Program-made: the position numbers and the translations under genes | DNA from: Diphasiastrum complanatum | Taxonomy: Eukaryota; Streptophyta; Lycopodiopsida; Lycopodiales; Lycopodiaceae | Direction of reading: 5' to 3' | DNA: 64,000 nt | NCBI GenBank assembly: GCA_029204225.1 | Contig: CM055092.1 | Location: 14,124,059-14,188,058 of the forward strand | In this document: positions 32,967 to 43,961 of the stretch, one piece after another | How positions within the stretch are numbered: position 1 is the stretch's first letter | Layout of the letters: every line of letters begins with the position of its first letter | Notes under the pieces: generated by a model | What the model was told of the DNA's origin: nothing | Database searches by the model: none | Seen by the model: only the letters and a program-made list of their open reading frames with translations

Positions 32967-34831
32967 CCACACATTGGAAGCAAAAAGAATTGTGGCTTCT
33001 TGGACCAATGAAGGGGATGAGCAATCCCTATGTAGTGGTACCTAGGAAAAATGCCATCGTTTAATTTGAACTACACATCCAATTATTTATAGGAGTGGAT
33101 TGCATCCAATTCTCTATGTGGCATTGAAATGGATGAAGTAAATGATTTTTACTATTTAAGATGTTATGAAATTGCAAAATTGGATATAGATACTCCATTC
33201 TCTTCAACATGGGACATTTGATGGAGGATTTTAGCTAGTTTTCTTGAGCGTGTGATTGATCCAAATGATGCACACAAAATTATAGGGGGAGGAAAAAACT
33301 TCTAATTTTCATAAGCATTATCATTGGAAGTTAAAAATTATACTACCAAGATATTAACTCTTTATCATGCTTTTCATAAACTATGGAATACATGAAAGGA
33401 ATATCAAAGCACTTTGGTGAGCATGATATATGAAGAATGGTGTTGTTGTAGTTTGTCAAAAACAACATTGATTGAATTTGAAGTATTCCTTATTGGTGAA
33501 TAAAGACTCGAAAAGGAAAAGAAATACCAAAGTACTTCGGTGAACATTGCATCTAAAAGATGTTATAGTTTCAATCATCAAAAATAGTATTGATTCAATC
33601 CTAGGTATTGCTTACTAGTGAAGAATTTTTTAAAAAAAAAAACATGTTTTGGCTAGTTATCAATTTCTTAACAACAAATGGGTGGGTGTGTGTGACCTGG
33701 TGTTTCGAACATAATGATGTGTAGCAAGGCTTTGGGATTATATGTTTTCACATCTAATGAGGGGAGATCCGATTACCTTTGGCTCCACTAATAATTTCCT
33801 GACACAATATCTTCTTGGTTGTTGTTGTCAAGGCTTTGTGTTAAATCTACTATACATTAGCTTGATAGAAACAATAATATCTTGAGGATGGTAACTTAGC
33901 CACTCAAGCCACTTTGTAAAATGTTTAAATAGGTTGTAATAAACTTATTTGTAAAGGTGGAGCATCACGAAGCACAAATTTCACTATGAAGGAGTTGCCT
34001 AGGAGAAAGTAGAGTGAAGGTTCGAGAGAGATGTGATTGTTCCAAAGAAGAAGATTCAAAAAATTTAAGATGGATGCAAAGAAAGCTATATGAAATCACA
34101 AAGAAAGAACCTTATCCATTACCATTTATTGACTCAACTTTGGATCAAGCAAATGTGAGAAATTAGCAAATCTATCTTGATTAAAACTATGTAAATTTGT
34201 ACATGTGGGTCCCACACATGTGAATACATGTTTCCACTTGTTTAGGCTACCCTAGATCGATTAGATTTCATTCATAGGGTTAGTTAGGTTTTTTGGGTCA
34301 CAATTTCTAAATTATAGAGCCAAATTCCTTGAATCATGGAGGTGGTTGATCTACCTAGCCACCAACTTGGCAAAACTCTAGGATTAGGCAAGATTGAAAA
34401 ATTAGAGCAAAAATAGTCAATCATCTTCCTTATTACATGCTGGATTTTCACATAACTTGAGAGGAGAAGAGCCCTGTTGTACACATAATCCATCATTCCA
34501 TAGTGAGGAGATAGAATTTTTGGAGCACATTGGCAATCTTGAGGTTTCTACACATTTGTCTTGAGTTTTTTTTAATGCTTTGGTATCTAGACTTGATTAC
34601 ACTTAATCTCTGATAACAGGCCATACTGGAGCCTGTACCATACACATGTGGGGTCGTAATTCAATGTTTGATAAATGCTTTTGATTGCTCTTGATTGTGG
34701 GATCCAATATTGCTTTTCTAGATCAAGATCTTGTGACTAGTTTTGTAATAGATAGGTGTATCAATCAATAAAATCACTTTTGGAGCCTTATGTAGGTTTT
34801 TTTTATGGTCCTTAGTATTGTACTTTCAACA

Positions 34832-35487
34832 TGGTATCAGATCCAAGTACAAGAGGATAATCATTGATCAAAAGACAATAAATTTTAAGAAAGTTTGTTG
34901 CTAGAAAGCTAGTCTTGAGAGAGTGAGTTTAAATCAAGTCGTAGGTTGAAGATTTGGGATCCAACATTTAATCTTCATTATTCACAAGATCCATACAATT
35001 TAAGTTTACACCATCTTGATGAGTTTTTTGGTGCTGGTTTTAGAAAAACCATCAAAGTATGTCTGCCATCAGTTAACCATGAGATCAAGGATTGTCGGAT
35101 TCTCCAAGCGAAGAATACAATGGTGGAGAGTACATATCTACCAAGTTCAAGGCTTTTTGTGATGATCATGAGATCAAGAGGGAGTATACAATGTAGAGAT
35201 GTCATTTTTGATGAGGGGAATATTCCAATTAAGGTATCTTCAAGTACTATTGATGATGATGTGGTCATGTGAAATACAATAGCTTACTATTTTTGTATGA
35301 ACAGTAACTTCGTTTTATGTTTTGATTGAAGTTTGATCAATATCTATTAGAGTTTGCATCTCTTTCGAAGTGTAGATGTTGGTTTTTCTACATTGACAAG
35401 ATTGGTGGTCAAAACTCTTTCTAAACCCAAGATCATTTATGGATTTGGATCTTAATTGATCTGAAATCCTTCACACTAGATACGACA
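34832..35487 (+). mobile_element. Copia remnants: primer site, pol linker and LTR end
   Basis: A Met-tRNA site-like TGGTATCAGATCC (34832-34844) follows an LTR-like end (ttcaaca). An open stretch at 34946-35272 carries CRDVIFDEGNIPIKV, reminiscent of the linker after Copia integrase (R-DV-FDE). Bases about 35325-35487 are the reverse complement of the primer-side end of the Copia G LTR (29203-29345), so a G-family LTR lies here in plus orientation. These are fragments, possibly from more than one element. Confidence 0.55.
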
Positions 35488-35599
35488 TTGAATTGGTTTG
35501 AGCTGTATACTAACCAACTATTGTGTTATCTGATCATCAAATCTATCTTGGGTAACAATTAAATTGAGTATTAAGATGATCTGACTACGTTGCACCTAC

Positions 35600-37260
35600 C
35601 ATCCACTTAAACTATTTTGTATTAGAGCCGGGAGCTGAAGCGAGCAGAACAGGAGGTGCAGGATGAGGCGAGGGCAAAGATGGAGCTGGACCAGAACCAA
35701 TACTAGAGTCTCCTAGGGATGCTATTAGGAATTCCACTGGTTCATTATATGTGGGAGAATATCCTAGCCCCATGACCAAGAAGGAAAATCTTAGAAGGAT
35801 GAAAAAGTGGTAGGAAGTAGAAAATGCCAAATACCATCAAGAGAAAGATCAAGAAAATGTGAAATCTGACTCCATCTCAACTCCTAACCAAATTTCCTCC
35901 AAAAATCTAGTCAATCTCGTAATAGAAACCACAGATCTCTAGGAACCACCAGGACGAACTTCAGACAAGTATTACCACTAGCTTAGTAGTAAGAGGAAGA
36001 GTAGAAGTACATGATCTCTTAGCTTCCGTGATAGGTATACCCCTAGGGATGATGTTGTGTAGTAGCCCAAATCTCTAGAATGATCTGAAAAGATGGGTCG
36101 AGACTCCAGAAGGGATGAACGTACCCTCGATTCCTACTCCCCACTATGAGCTTGAACCAATCCATAATGTTGGACTGGAAGATGAGAACAAAGTCCAATG
36201 GTCCACAATATAGATGTTAGCGAGGAGACTGATGTCTCGAACATCACGTTACCTATCGAACACAAAGGGTTCGCTAAGGAGTCTACTATCATTGACGATG
36301 AGTCTAGAGTAAACATATTCTCGTCCACATTGTATCAAGCTTGGAACCTACAAGGGATGGATCATGTATCATTTGCAATTAAACTAGTCAATCAATCAAG
36401 TGTGCTACCAATTGGCATGAGAAGAGATTTTCATGTGAAAGTTGTTGAGGTGCGCCTTGTGATCAACTTTACCCAACACACCATAGGCCTACAAGGTCCT
36501 ATTCGGGTGACCCTGGCTATGAGATTCACATGCTCTCCATGATTGAGAAAAAGCAAGAATCATCTTACAAAATTGAGAGAAGGTACTGAAGGTTGATCTG
36601 ACCACCTAGGAGGTAAAACCAATAGATCAACAAAGGATGATAGCTAGCTTAGCTACTACTGAGTGGACTAAGGAAGAAGAAATGAAATCGAAACATCTGA
36701 GATGTTGGAGGTGACTAGTGATTAAGGATGACACATCAAGCATTTTCGTTGCTTGAAACAAGTGTTGATTTAGTGTTACGACATATCGCTTAACTATCCA
36801 AAATGTCAGATATTTGTCTCCCACGACAGAGTGCTTGGACACGTTATCTCATGACATGACATTGTTACCGATTGGGACAAAATCAAGGTGATAACTTGGT
36901 TTTCTAAATCAGAAACAATACGTGAAATCGTAGAGTTCATGGGGCATTGTAATTATTATTGAATATTTGTATTGTGTTTTGCTAAATTATCCAAGCCAAT
37001 CTATAAACTTACGATCACACTCGATTGAATACCACCAACCACCAAAGCTTTTCACAAGCTAAAGTGGGCACTAGTATCAGCTCCAGTCCTTAGATCCCCT
37101 AATTGGACCATTGAATTCCATGTTCACATGGATGCTTTCAAATAGGCCATTGGTAGTGTTCTAATTCAGCCATAGAATTTTAAGAAGGATTACCTTGTGT
37201 ACTTCGCTAGTTTACAATTGATACAAGTTGAGATCAATTATACCACCACATGAGTAATAA
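35600..37260 (+). pseudogene. Decayed Gypsy gag-pol (RT/RNase H)
   Basis: A plus-strand reading at about 36820-37250 gives, across stops, GHVISHDMTLLPI, FMGHCNYY, AKLSKPIYKL, AFHKLKWALVSAPVLRSP, FHVHMDAFK, AIGSVLIQP and YFASLQL, the order of a Gypsy RT connection domain and RNase H. The charged stretch near 35630 (RELKRAEQEVQDEARAK) may be gag. Many stops; long dead. The style (APVLRSPNW, HVHMDA) is closer to Tat/Athila-type elements than to the chromovirus Gypsy B. Confidence 0.65.
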
Positions 37261-37562
37261 GATAATTAATACGAGGAAATCCAATTCTAAACCCTAGTCT
37301 TACAAAATCCTACAAGTCCCCCTATATCTTTTACGATACCGTAATGGATACTTGCTGCTTATTATGCTCGTTTTGGGCAGCTTAAAAAGCAAAATATGCA
37401 TCTTATTAAACAAAAATGCTTGTGCTTTTCAGCTTGCATGTCAGACGTATGGCTGTCACGTGGCAATTCCACAATGGTCAATCAAAGTCAAACTGCTTGA
37501 TGTACTTCATAATGTACATGTGAAAAAAGTCAAAGTATTCATTACACAATAAAAAGTGTTGG

Positions 37563-37661
37563 ACAGAGGACATTCTGCCCGATAAGGATTTTCAATTTTT
37601 TTAGACGAGGCCCAGAGCCTAAAAAATTCTAGAAATTCTTATCAGGCAGAATGTCCTCTGC
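37563..37661. repeat. Foldback element 0.74 kb upstream of TPT
   Basis: Arms of about 41 bp: 37563-37603 (cagaggacattctgcccgat...) and 37620-37660, complementary at roughly 88% by eye, with a 16-bp GC-rich loop (37604-37619). RNA from either strand would form a long hairpin. It is MITE-like in form. Confidence 0.9.
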
Positions 37662-37679
37662 CCGTCACCTTTCATAATA

Positions 37680-38397
37680 CATTGTCGATACAGATCACAG
37701 TAGAGCACCTACATAGCTCAGTATAAGCCTAGCACCAATATTAGTAGAGCACCTGCATAGTGAGTATTTAGATTTTGAATTTTTTTGTATACAGAGTTAC
37801 GCAACTAGTAAGTTATACACAACACATATAGCTTGGCAACGCCACGAGGGCAATGTCAAGTGAAGAGCAAACTCCTAAGATAACATTACGCAGTGGTTGG
37901 GATTCGAGCTTGCGCCTTTGAGGTCACACTCAAAAACTTTACTCGTAAACGACACTTGGGATGGACATAGTGAGTATTAGCCTAGCACCTATATAGTGAG
38001 TATTGCCTTTTTGCAAGGCAATGCCAACAGAATAGGAAATCTGGATCAAACAAATCAGCGTTTTGTCCATATTCATTGAACCGAAACTGTCGTTGTATCA
38101 GCGACTGTGCTGCCTTCTCCCTCCTCTTTCACCGAAACCGGGAGAATGAAAGACGGATATGCACCAGCAAATCGAAAATTTACACGGAGTTCTGTTCCAG
38201 CTCGAATCCTGTTTTTCCTTTGGAAATGTTCGGATTGCTTCTTCTGTTCGCCTCTCAAATCTGAGAAATCCTGAGGATTCTATGCTCACATCAGGACGCA
38301 TTACAGCTCCATTATAGGTTTGTGTATTTTATTGATCCTTCGATCAGCTTTGCAGCATATTTGAAGGAACAGTAAGGCGCGGTATGGTAGCGTGGTG
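37680..38397 (+). promoter_or_regulatory. 5' flank of the TPT gene
   Basis: Three related copies of 'agcacctacatag...gtgagtatt' lie at about 37695, 37745 and 37985. A TATATAG at about 37992 is a candidate core promoter about 400 bp before the ATG, which would leave a 5' UTR with CT-rich segments (38105-38130). Several short upstream frames exist. None of this is proven; a transcript start cannot be read from sequence. Confidence 0.35.
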
Positions 38398-41300
38398 ATG
38401 GCTTCTTTGGCGTCGGCATATCATGCTTCTGGTTGCTCATCTGGTTTGACAGACGAAAGGGATTGTTCTGGTAATACGTTGCAGTTCTATTCTCGTGGTG
38501 TTCTGTCTACTAAGGTTTATTACAGACGTTTCAAGATAAAAAGGTTACTCTGTAGCAGCAAGAATGACCGCGCACATTTGTCAGAAAGCCTGGCTCAATA
38601 TAAATGGAAGGATGAAATTACTCCTCGACGCGTTTCGTCGATGATATCTTGTCATTTGCACTTACGCGTATTTTCTTTTCCTGCCTGGACGACGGGACAA
38701 AGGATAAAACTGAAGCACGACAGATTTGTTAGTGCAGCGGAAGTACCTTACGCATCCGATGGTTTAGGGCCTACAGAAGCAAACGCGTAAGTTTATAGCA
38801 TATGTTTTTTCATATTCTATGATATGACAATGGTGTTAACGTCCCGTTGGTCGTCCTTGCAAGTGTTTAGAATACTATAAGCAAAAGCATTTAATTAAAT
38901 TCAAACTGAGGAATTTCCAAGTACTGTGCATTTTTACATAATTGTAGTACAAGATGGACTTTCGACATGGGATCGCAGCGAACACTTATCTGGAGGAAAT
39001 TTTCTCTTATGTGTAGCAAGTTTGGAATTGAAGACGGCGGCTTTATCGAGAAGTATCCAACAATTACAACGGGCTTCTTTTTCTTAATATGGTCATCTCC
39101 ATCTTCGTGATTGCCGAAAATGTTTCCATTATTTACGCGTCATTTCGAGAATGTTAATTAACCCGGCTATTTATTTATCCTGACCTCTTTGTATAGCTTC
39201 TGCGGAAATATCTGACTGGATTGGAGGAGATTAGTTAGCCAGTTAATTATCCTGCTCTTAGCGAAAGCTAGTTTCAGAAATTTTTATTCTTCCGTGTCTG
39301 TGGAAAATGCAGGTCACTGCTGAACGCAGTCTTCAATGTGATGAATAAAAATGTATACGCCTACTTTCCATATCCATAGTAAGGATTCGCTACTAATATC
39401 TGTGGCATTTCGGGGTATCGAATTTCACTGACAGTCGCCTTTTCAAATTATTGCGGAAATCGATTTTATTCTATGATTACATTAGTTTGCTCATTGGGGT
39501 GTGTTATGGGCTCAGCTAAGGGGTTGAAATATCTTAACCAAGTAGAAGGCTACAACTTGTTTTAATTTGTAGTTCACTTTGGTGTTGTGCAGCTTTATGT
39601 CTGTTGTACATCTAGCCGTTGGAGTTTTATACTGCTCCATTTGCTGGTCTTTAGGTGCAACAGAACGGACGGTAAGTTGCTCGAATAAGTTCAATAATCA
39701 ATGGAATCCACCTGTGCAGATGATAGTTGATATTGATCTTTATGCTTCTTCTAACCTGAACATATACATGCTTTGTCTTTAGCCAATTCACAAGGAACTT
39801 GTGGAGCTGCTTGTACCTATATCTTGTTGTCATGCGATTGGCCATATGATGACGAATGTTTCATTTGCAGCAGTCGCCGTCTCTTTCACGCACACAGTTA
39901 AAGGTAAGCACCATGATTGAATGCAGATAAACGTACATAATACAGAAAGTATAAAGGGATTAAAAAGCTTAAAATCAGTACCTTACAGCTAAAGCCAGAA
40001 ATATGGGAAAGCTTAACTCACTGAAATTTGAGTCAGGAAAAAGTAAGAGAGCATGTTGGTCAATGGTCCAGATCCGATATTTGCATGTCTTAAATTAGTA
40101 CCTGACCTGATTTTAGAATATCTTTTCAATATGCACAGAGACCCTCTTAAAATTGCATCCTCACTTTTGCTACTCGGTTTCTAAGTACTTCCTGCAACAT
40201 TGTAAACTTTCTAGCATCAATGATGACGTACCCAGTCGCTTTTCAAGCAAACGAGATCTGAAGCTGTTATTTTGGAGAGCCACTTAGAACACACATAACA
40301 TCTTGACTATAAATTAGTGCCCATAACATCAATCACCATGACCCCGACAGTCAATAACATTCCATGCAAAAGTGCTGTGTGTGTGTGTGTGAGAGAGAGA
40401 GAGAGTTGCCAATGTCTTTGGAGTACCAAAAGGCACGTAAGACCAAAAGAGGACATTGAACTTAAGGAGAACATCTGCAATACAGACAAAGCTGTGAAAA
40501 TTACTAGCCATGGCCTAAGGGCCAGCCTTAGGTTTGGGCAAATTTTTTTTTTTTAATCTTAAGAGTGTTCAATGTTAACTCAATGGAAAAGGCAGAATGG
40601 ATTCACATCAGCCTTCAAAAAATAAAGTATTATGTTAAATTTCATTCACACATGTAAGCTTTAGGTTAAATGTACAATGTAATTCAAGGTTGCATTCACA
40701 CCCACTTTTATTTCCTTAGGCAAAAACAAGGCTAAATTTAACATGACATTCAGATTGACCTTATTAAAAAGGTCACCTATCATATGAGAGAGAGGACTTA
40801 ATTGTTGGAGAAGAAGAACAACTCCATGTCCCATAGAAAGTGCTATTATAAGGTATGAATATCCACAGATAAGGTATGACATGTGGAACATAATGACAAC
40901 AAGAAATGAATACTAAGTACTCTCCAACTAGGAACACTGATTACATAATACATACTGCTGCTTGGAATCATTTGCCAACATACAATAATAGAGAGGTCCT
41001 CCATGGTCTTGTCAATTGAAACCTTTGTATAACATTTAGATATCTGTCTGGTGAAACATCAGTTATGTATAAGAAGCCTAATGTATGCCTAGAGGCTGCA
41101 CTACAGTTAAGTTATGTTACATTTAACTTAGATTGCATTCTAATGCCCTTGTACTCCACCATATGGTTTTGCAGCATTAGAGCCCTTTTTGAATGCAGCT
41201 GCCTCTCAGTTTGTATTAAGGCAGCCTATCCCACTGACTCTTTGGTTCTCTCTGGCGCCTGTTGTTGCTGGTAACCTTAAATTCCTTTTGCAACCTTTAT

Positions 41301-43961
41301 TTTAAAGTGGTGCAAAATGCTTTTGCTGATTGATGTCATGCTATAGGTGTGAACATGTTCAGGAAAGGCTACGTAGAGGACATTTCTTCAAGATCATCTC
41401 ATATCATTGTGCATTTCTGACCACAGCATATGTCTTACAGGTGTATCGATGGCATCCATGACAGAAATTTCATTTAATTGGAAAGGGTTTCTGAGTGCAA
41501 TGACGTCTAATTTTGCTTACACATATAGAAATATATATTCAAAGAGAGCTATGGTATGTTACATGTAACTGTGTGAGAGTCAATGGCAAGTTTCTATGAA
41601 GCTTTAACAACATTGTGCTATTTGCTTTTGGAGGGACTGACCTGATATCTATTTTGGTGCTACACTGTCCAATCTGGTATAATCATGCAAAGATGTTTTT
41701 GAAGTTTTCAATCTGCCATATTGAATTGACGAATTTTGGGTTGACTACATATTCCTAAATTTTTTAATATGCTTGTGTCATTTGTTAACCCATAAATTTT
41801 ACTAGCTTGACAAGGATTCGATTTTCTACTTACAGTCACTCATGGATAGTACCAATCTGTATGCCTACATCTCAATCATATCTCTTGTGCTGTGCATTCC
41901 TCCTGCTGTTCTGGTATGCTTACCAACAGAAGACCTATTGCTACATTTTTCAGTTTGATCTGTTTTGAAGGCAGTACAGCCTGATATTTGTTGCTTTAGT
42001 CGAATATGAAGCTACCTAAGGTACAAAGTTGGACAATATTAGAGCTTATAAGACAAGGTGCTGAGCTTCCCGCACTTTTAGTTCTAGGCTGTTATTGAGA
42101 TCACTTTAGTTCATTTTTTTTGCAGATTGAGGGGCCACAACTTGTGCAGTATGGCTTTGCTGATGCTATTGGCAAAGTTGGGGTTCACAAGTTTTTGTTC
42201 GACCTTTTCTGGGTTGGAATGTTTTACCATCTATATAACCAGGTCAGTATTCTTAAATAAATTCATTATCTCATAATATCTTGCTACAATCAATCTTTAA
42301 ACCTGGGCACTTGATGATTATGTTTTGTGCAACATTTGGTGTATCCAAGTTGTCAATCTTTTTGCTTACATATCATGCATACATTGCAGTTAGGAAACAA
42401 CACCTTGGAGCGAGTGACTCCACTTTCACATGCAGTTGGCAATGTTTTTAGGCGTGTGGTGGTTATTGGCTTCTCGATTGTTGCTTTTGGTAATTTCTGC
42501 CCATTGATTCATCATAGATTTTCGCAAACTTAATAGCCTGTTTGAGAGTAGTAGGGGAGTTTCTCTGAACCTTGACCTTATACTCTTTTTTAGCCCACGG
42601 ACAAATCTCTTCCTAGAAGAAATTGTCACTTATGAGTCCTTTTGCATGAGTTTTACACAAGGTGTTGCAGATTGGAAGCCTTACAAATGAAAGAATGCTT
42701 GAACCTTTCTGAACTTTTCTAACGAAGTGGTCTATTAACAACAGCCTTTCTTTTATAGAACTAGGCAATTGAAAGGTCATCTTAACCCATTTTTTGAGCA
42801 TTGATCCCAATACTGATCGCCAATGTAATCCAAATGTATCTCAAGCATCTCATAAACAAAATCAACTATCTTTCCTAATGGCGAGGAAGTTCTTGCGCTC
42901 AATCATTCAATAGTGAGGCTCAAAATTGGAACATGGAAAGTACTAATGACCGGAAACCATTTGGTACCCGTGATGTAGTTATTGTTGCAAGCACAAATGG
43001 ATTGCCCTCAAAATGTCGGGGCTGGATTTTCCATAAATGGGTATTATCCCACCAGGTTTTTTATAAAAAAATGAAAGAAAAATCTAACTTGCTTCGTACG
43101 TAGGGAATGACATGCTTTGATTCAAAATGTTCGAAATTAGCTTCTATGGGTCCATAAAATACGTCAACGTTGGGGTTACTAGATATGGCATTGCATAAAG
43201 CATAAAGACGACTATACTTGATGGACAATGAACAATCTCTTTAAAGGTTATCGAATATTGCCAAATACAATATGATACAAAGCCCTACAAAAGTTCAGTT
43301 GTCATGCAAAGGGCCCAAGCGTTTCAATAATGAAAAGCTATCAAATGTGTGCCCTTAATTTCTATTCATAATTCTTTGGGCAACTGTCAAGGAATGCTGC
43401 ATAAATTGAATAATAAGAGAGGCAACACTTTTGGAGGGAAATAGTGTGCCCATTTGCTAAGTGCCCATTAATGTATGTCCTTAACAATGTCTATTTCTAT
43501 GCTTAGGATTCAATAATAGCTAATGAATCAATAAATGTCTCTAGCATGTCAAATAACAAATGAAGGGCAAATAAAGAAATTAACGTCAAATAACAAATGA
43601 AGGGCAAATAAAGAAATTAACGTCAAATAACAAATGTAAGGGCAAATAATAAGAGAAATTAACGTAGAAGAAGTCGTGCTCAAAGAAAAATTGTTTCAAA
43701 ATGTTAATATTATAAATTTTAGCTATGTAATGCTAAAATTTTACAATCGTTTATTAGAAAAATAAAGTCTCAAAATGATTGGAGTTTGCATAAAGGTGCC
43801 AATTATGAATTTTCCTTGTTTTAGGTAATGCTATTTCTACCCAAACTTTCATCGGAACAATTGTTGCACTTTCTGGGGTGGCCTTGTACTCTATCATAAA
43901 AGCTGGTTTGGAGGATTCAAAAAAGGTAAGGTTTATCCATCCCATCAAGTTACTTGCATAA
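38398..43961 (+). CDS. TPT: Chloroplast triose-phosphate/phosphate translocator (TPT), 11 exons
   Basis: Exons: 38398-38786, 38948-39091, 39313-39378, 39593-39671, 39783-39903, 41175-41270, 41441-41553, 41836-41913, 42126-42242, 42390-42489, 43825-43961. All introns are GT-AG and the phases join into 1440 nt (479 residues). Residues 1 to about 160 are Ser/Arg/Lys-rich, acting as a plastid transit peptide and longer than the usual 80-100. The drug/metabolite-transporter membrane core follows: [92 protein letters not shown]. This wording is TPT, not GPT, PPT or XPT. It exchanges triose phosphate for phosphate across the inner envelope. Lys266 of the HTVK motif is kept; the usual Lys-Arg of the last phosphate-binding site is Arg422-Arg423. 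The start at 38398 is the first ATG in frame. Confidence 0.93.
40377..40405. repeat. (GT)n(GA)n microsatellite in TPT intron 5
   Basis: 'tgtgtgtgtgtgtgtgagagagagagagag' within the 1271-bp intron 5. It is a compound dinucleotide repeat. Confidence 0.95.
42505..42790 (-). mobile_element. Gypsy B-related gag fragment in TPT intron 10
   Basis: 'tcatcatagatttt...gcctgtttgagagtagtaggggagtttctctgaacc' parallels Gypsy B at 12116-12180 (minus-strand gag). Homology extends with gaps to about 42790 ('attgatcccaatact'). It begins only about 15 bp after the exon 10 donor site. Decayed and non-coding here. Confidence 0.7.
43548..43663. repeat. 37-bp tandem repeat in TPT intron 10
   Basis: Three units of 'gtcaaataacaaatgaaggg...' at 43548, 43585 and 43622. 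The first two are identical and the third has small insertions. It lies 160 bp upstream of the last exon. Confidence 0.95.

Noticed and set aside
38073-38301. Small frames just before TPT
   Set aside because: They lie in the probable promoter or 5' UTR and overlap on both strands without family resemblance.
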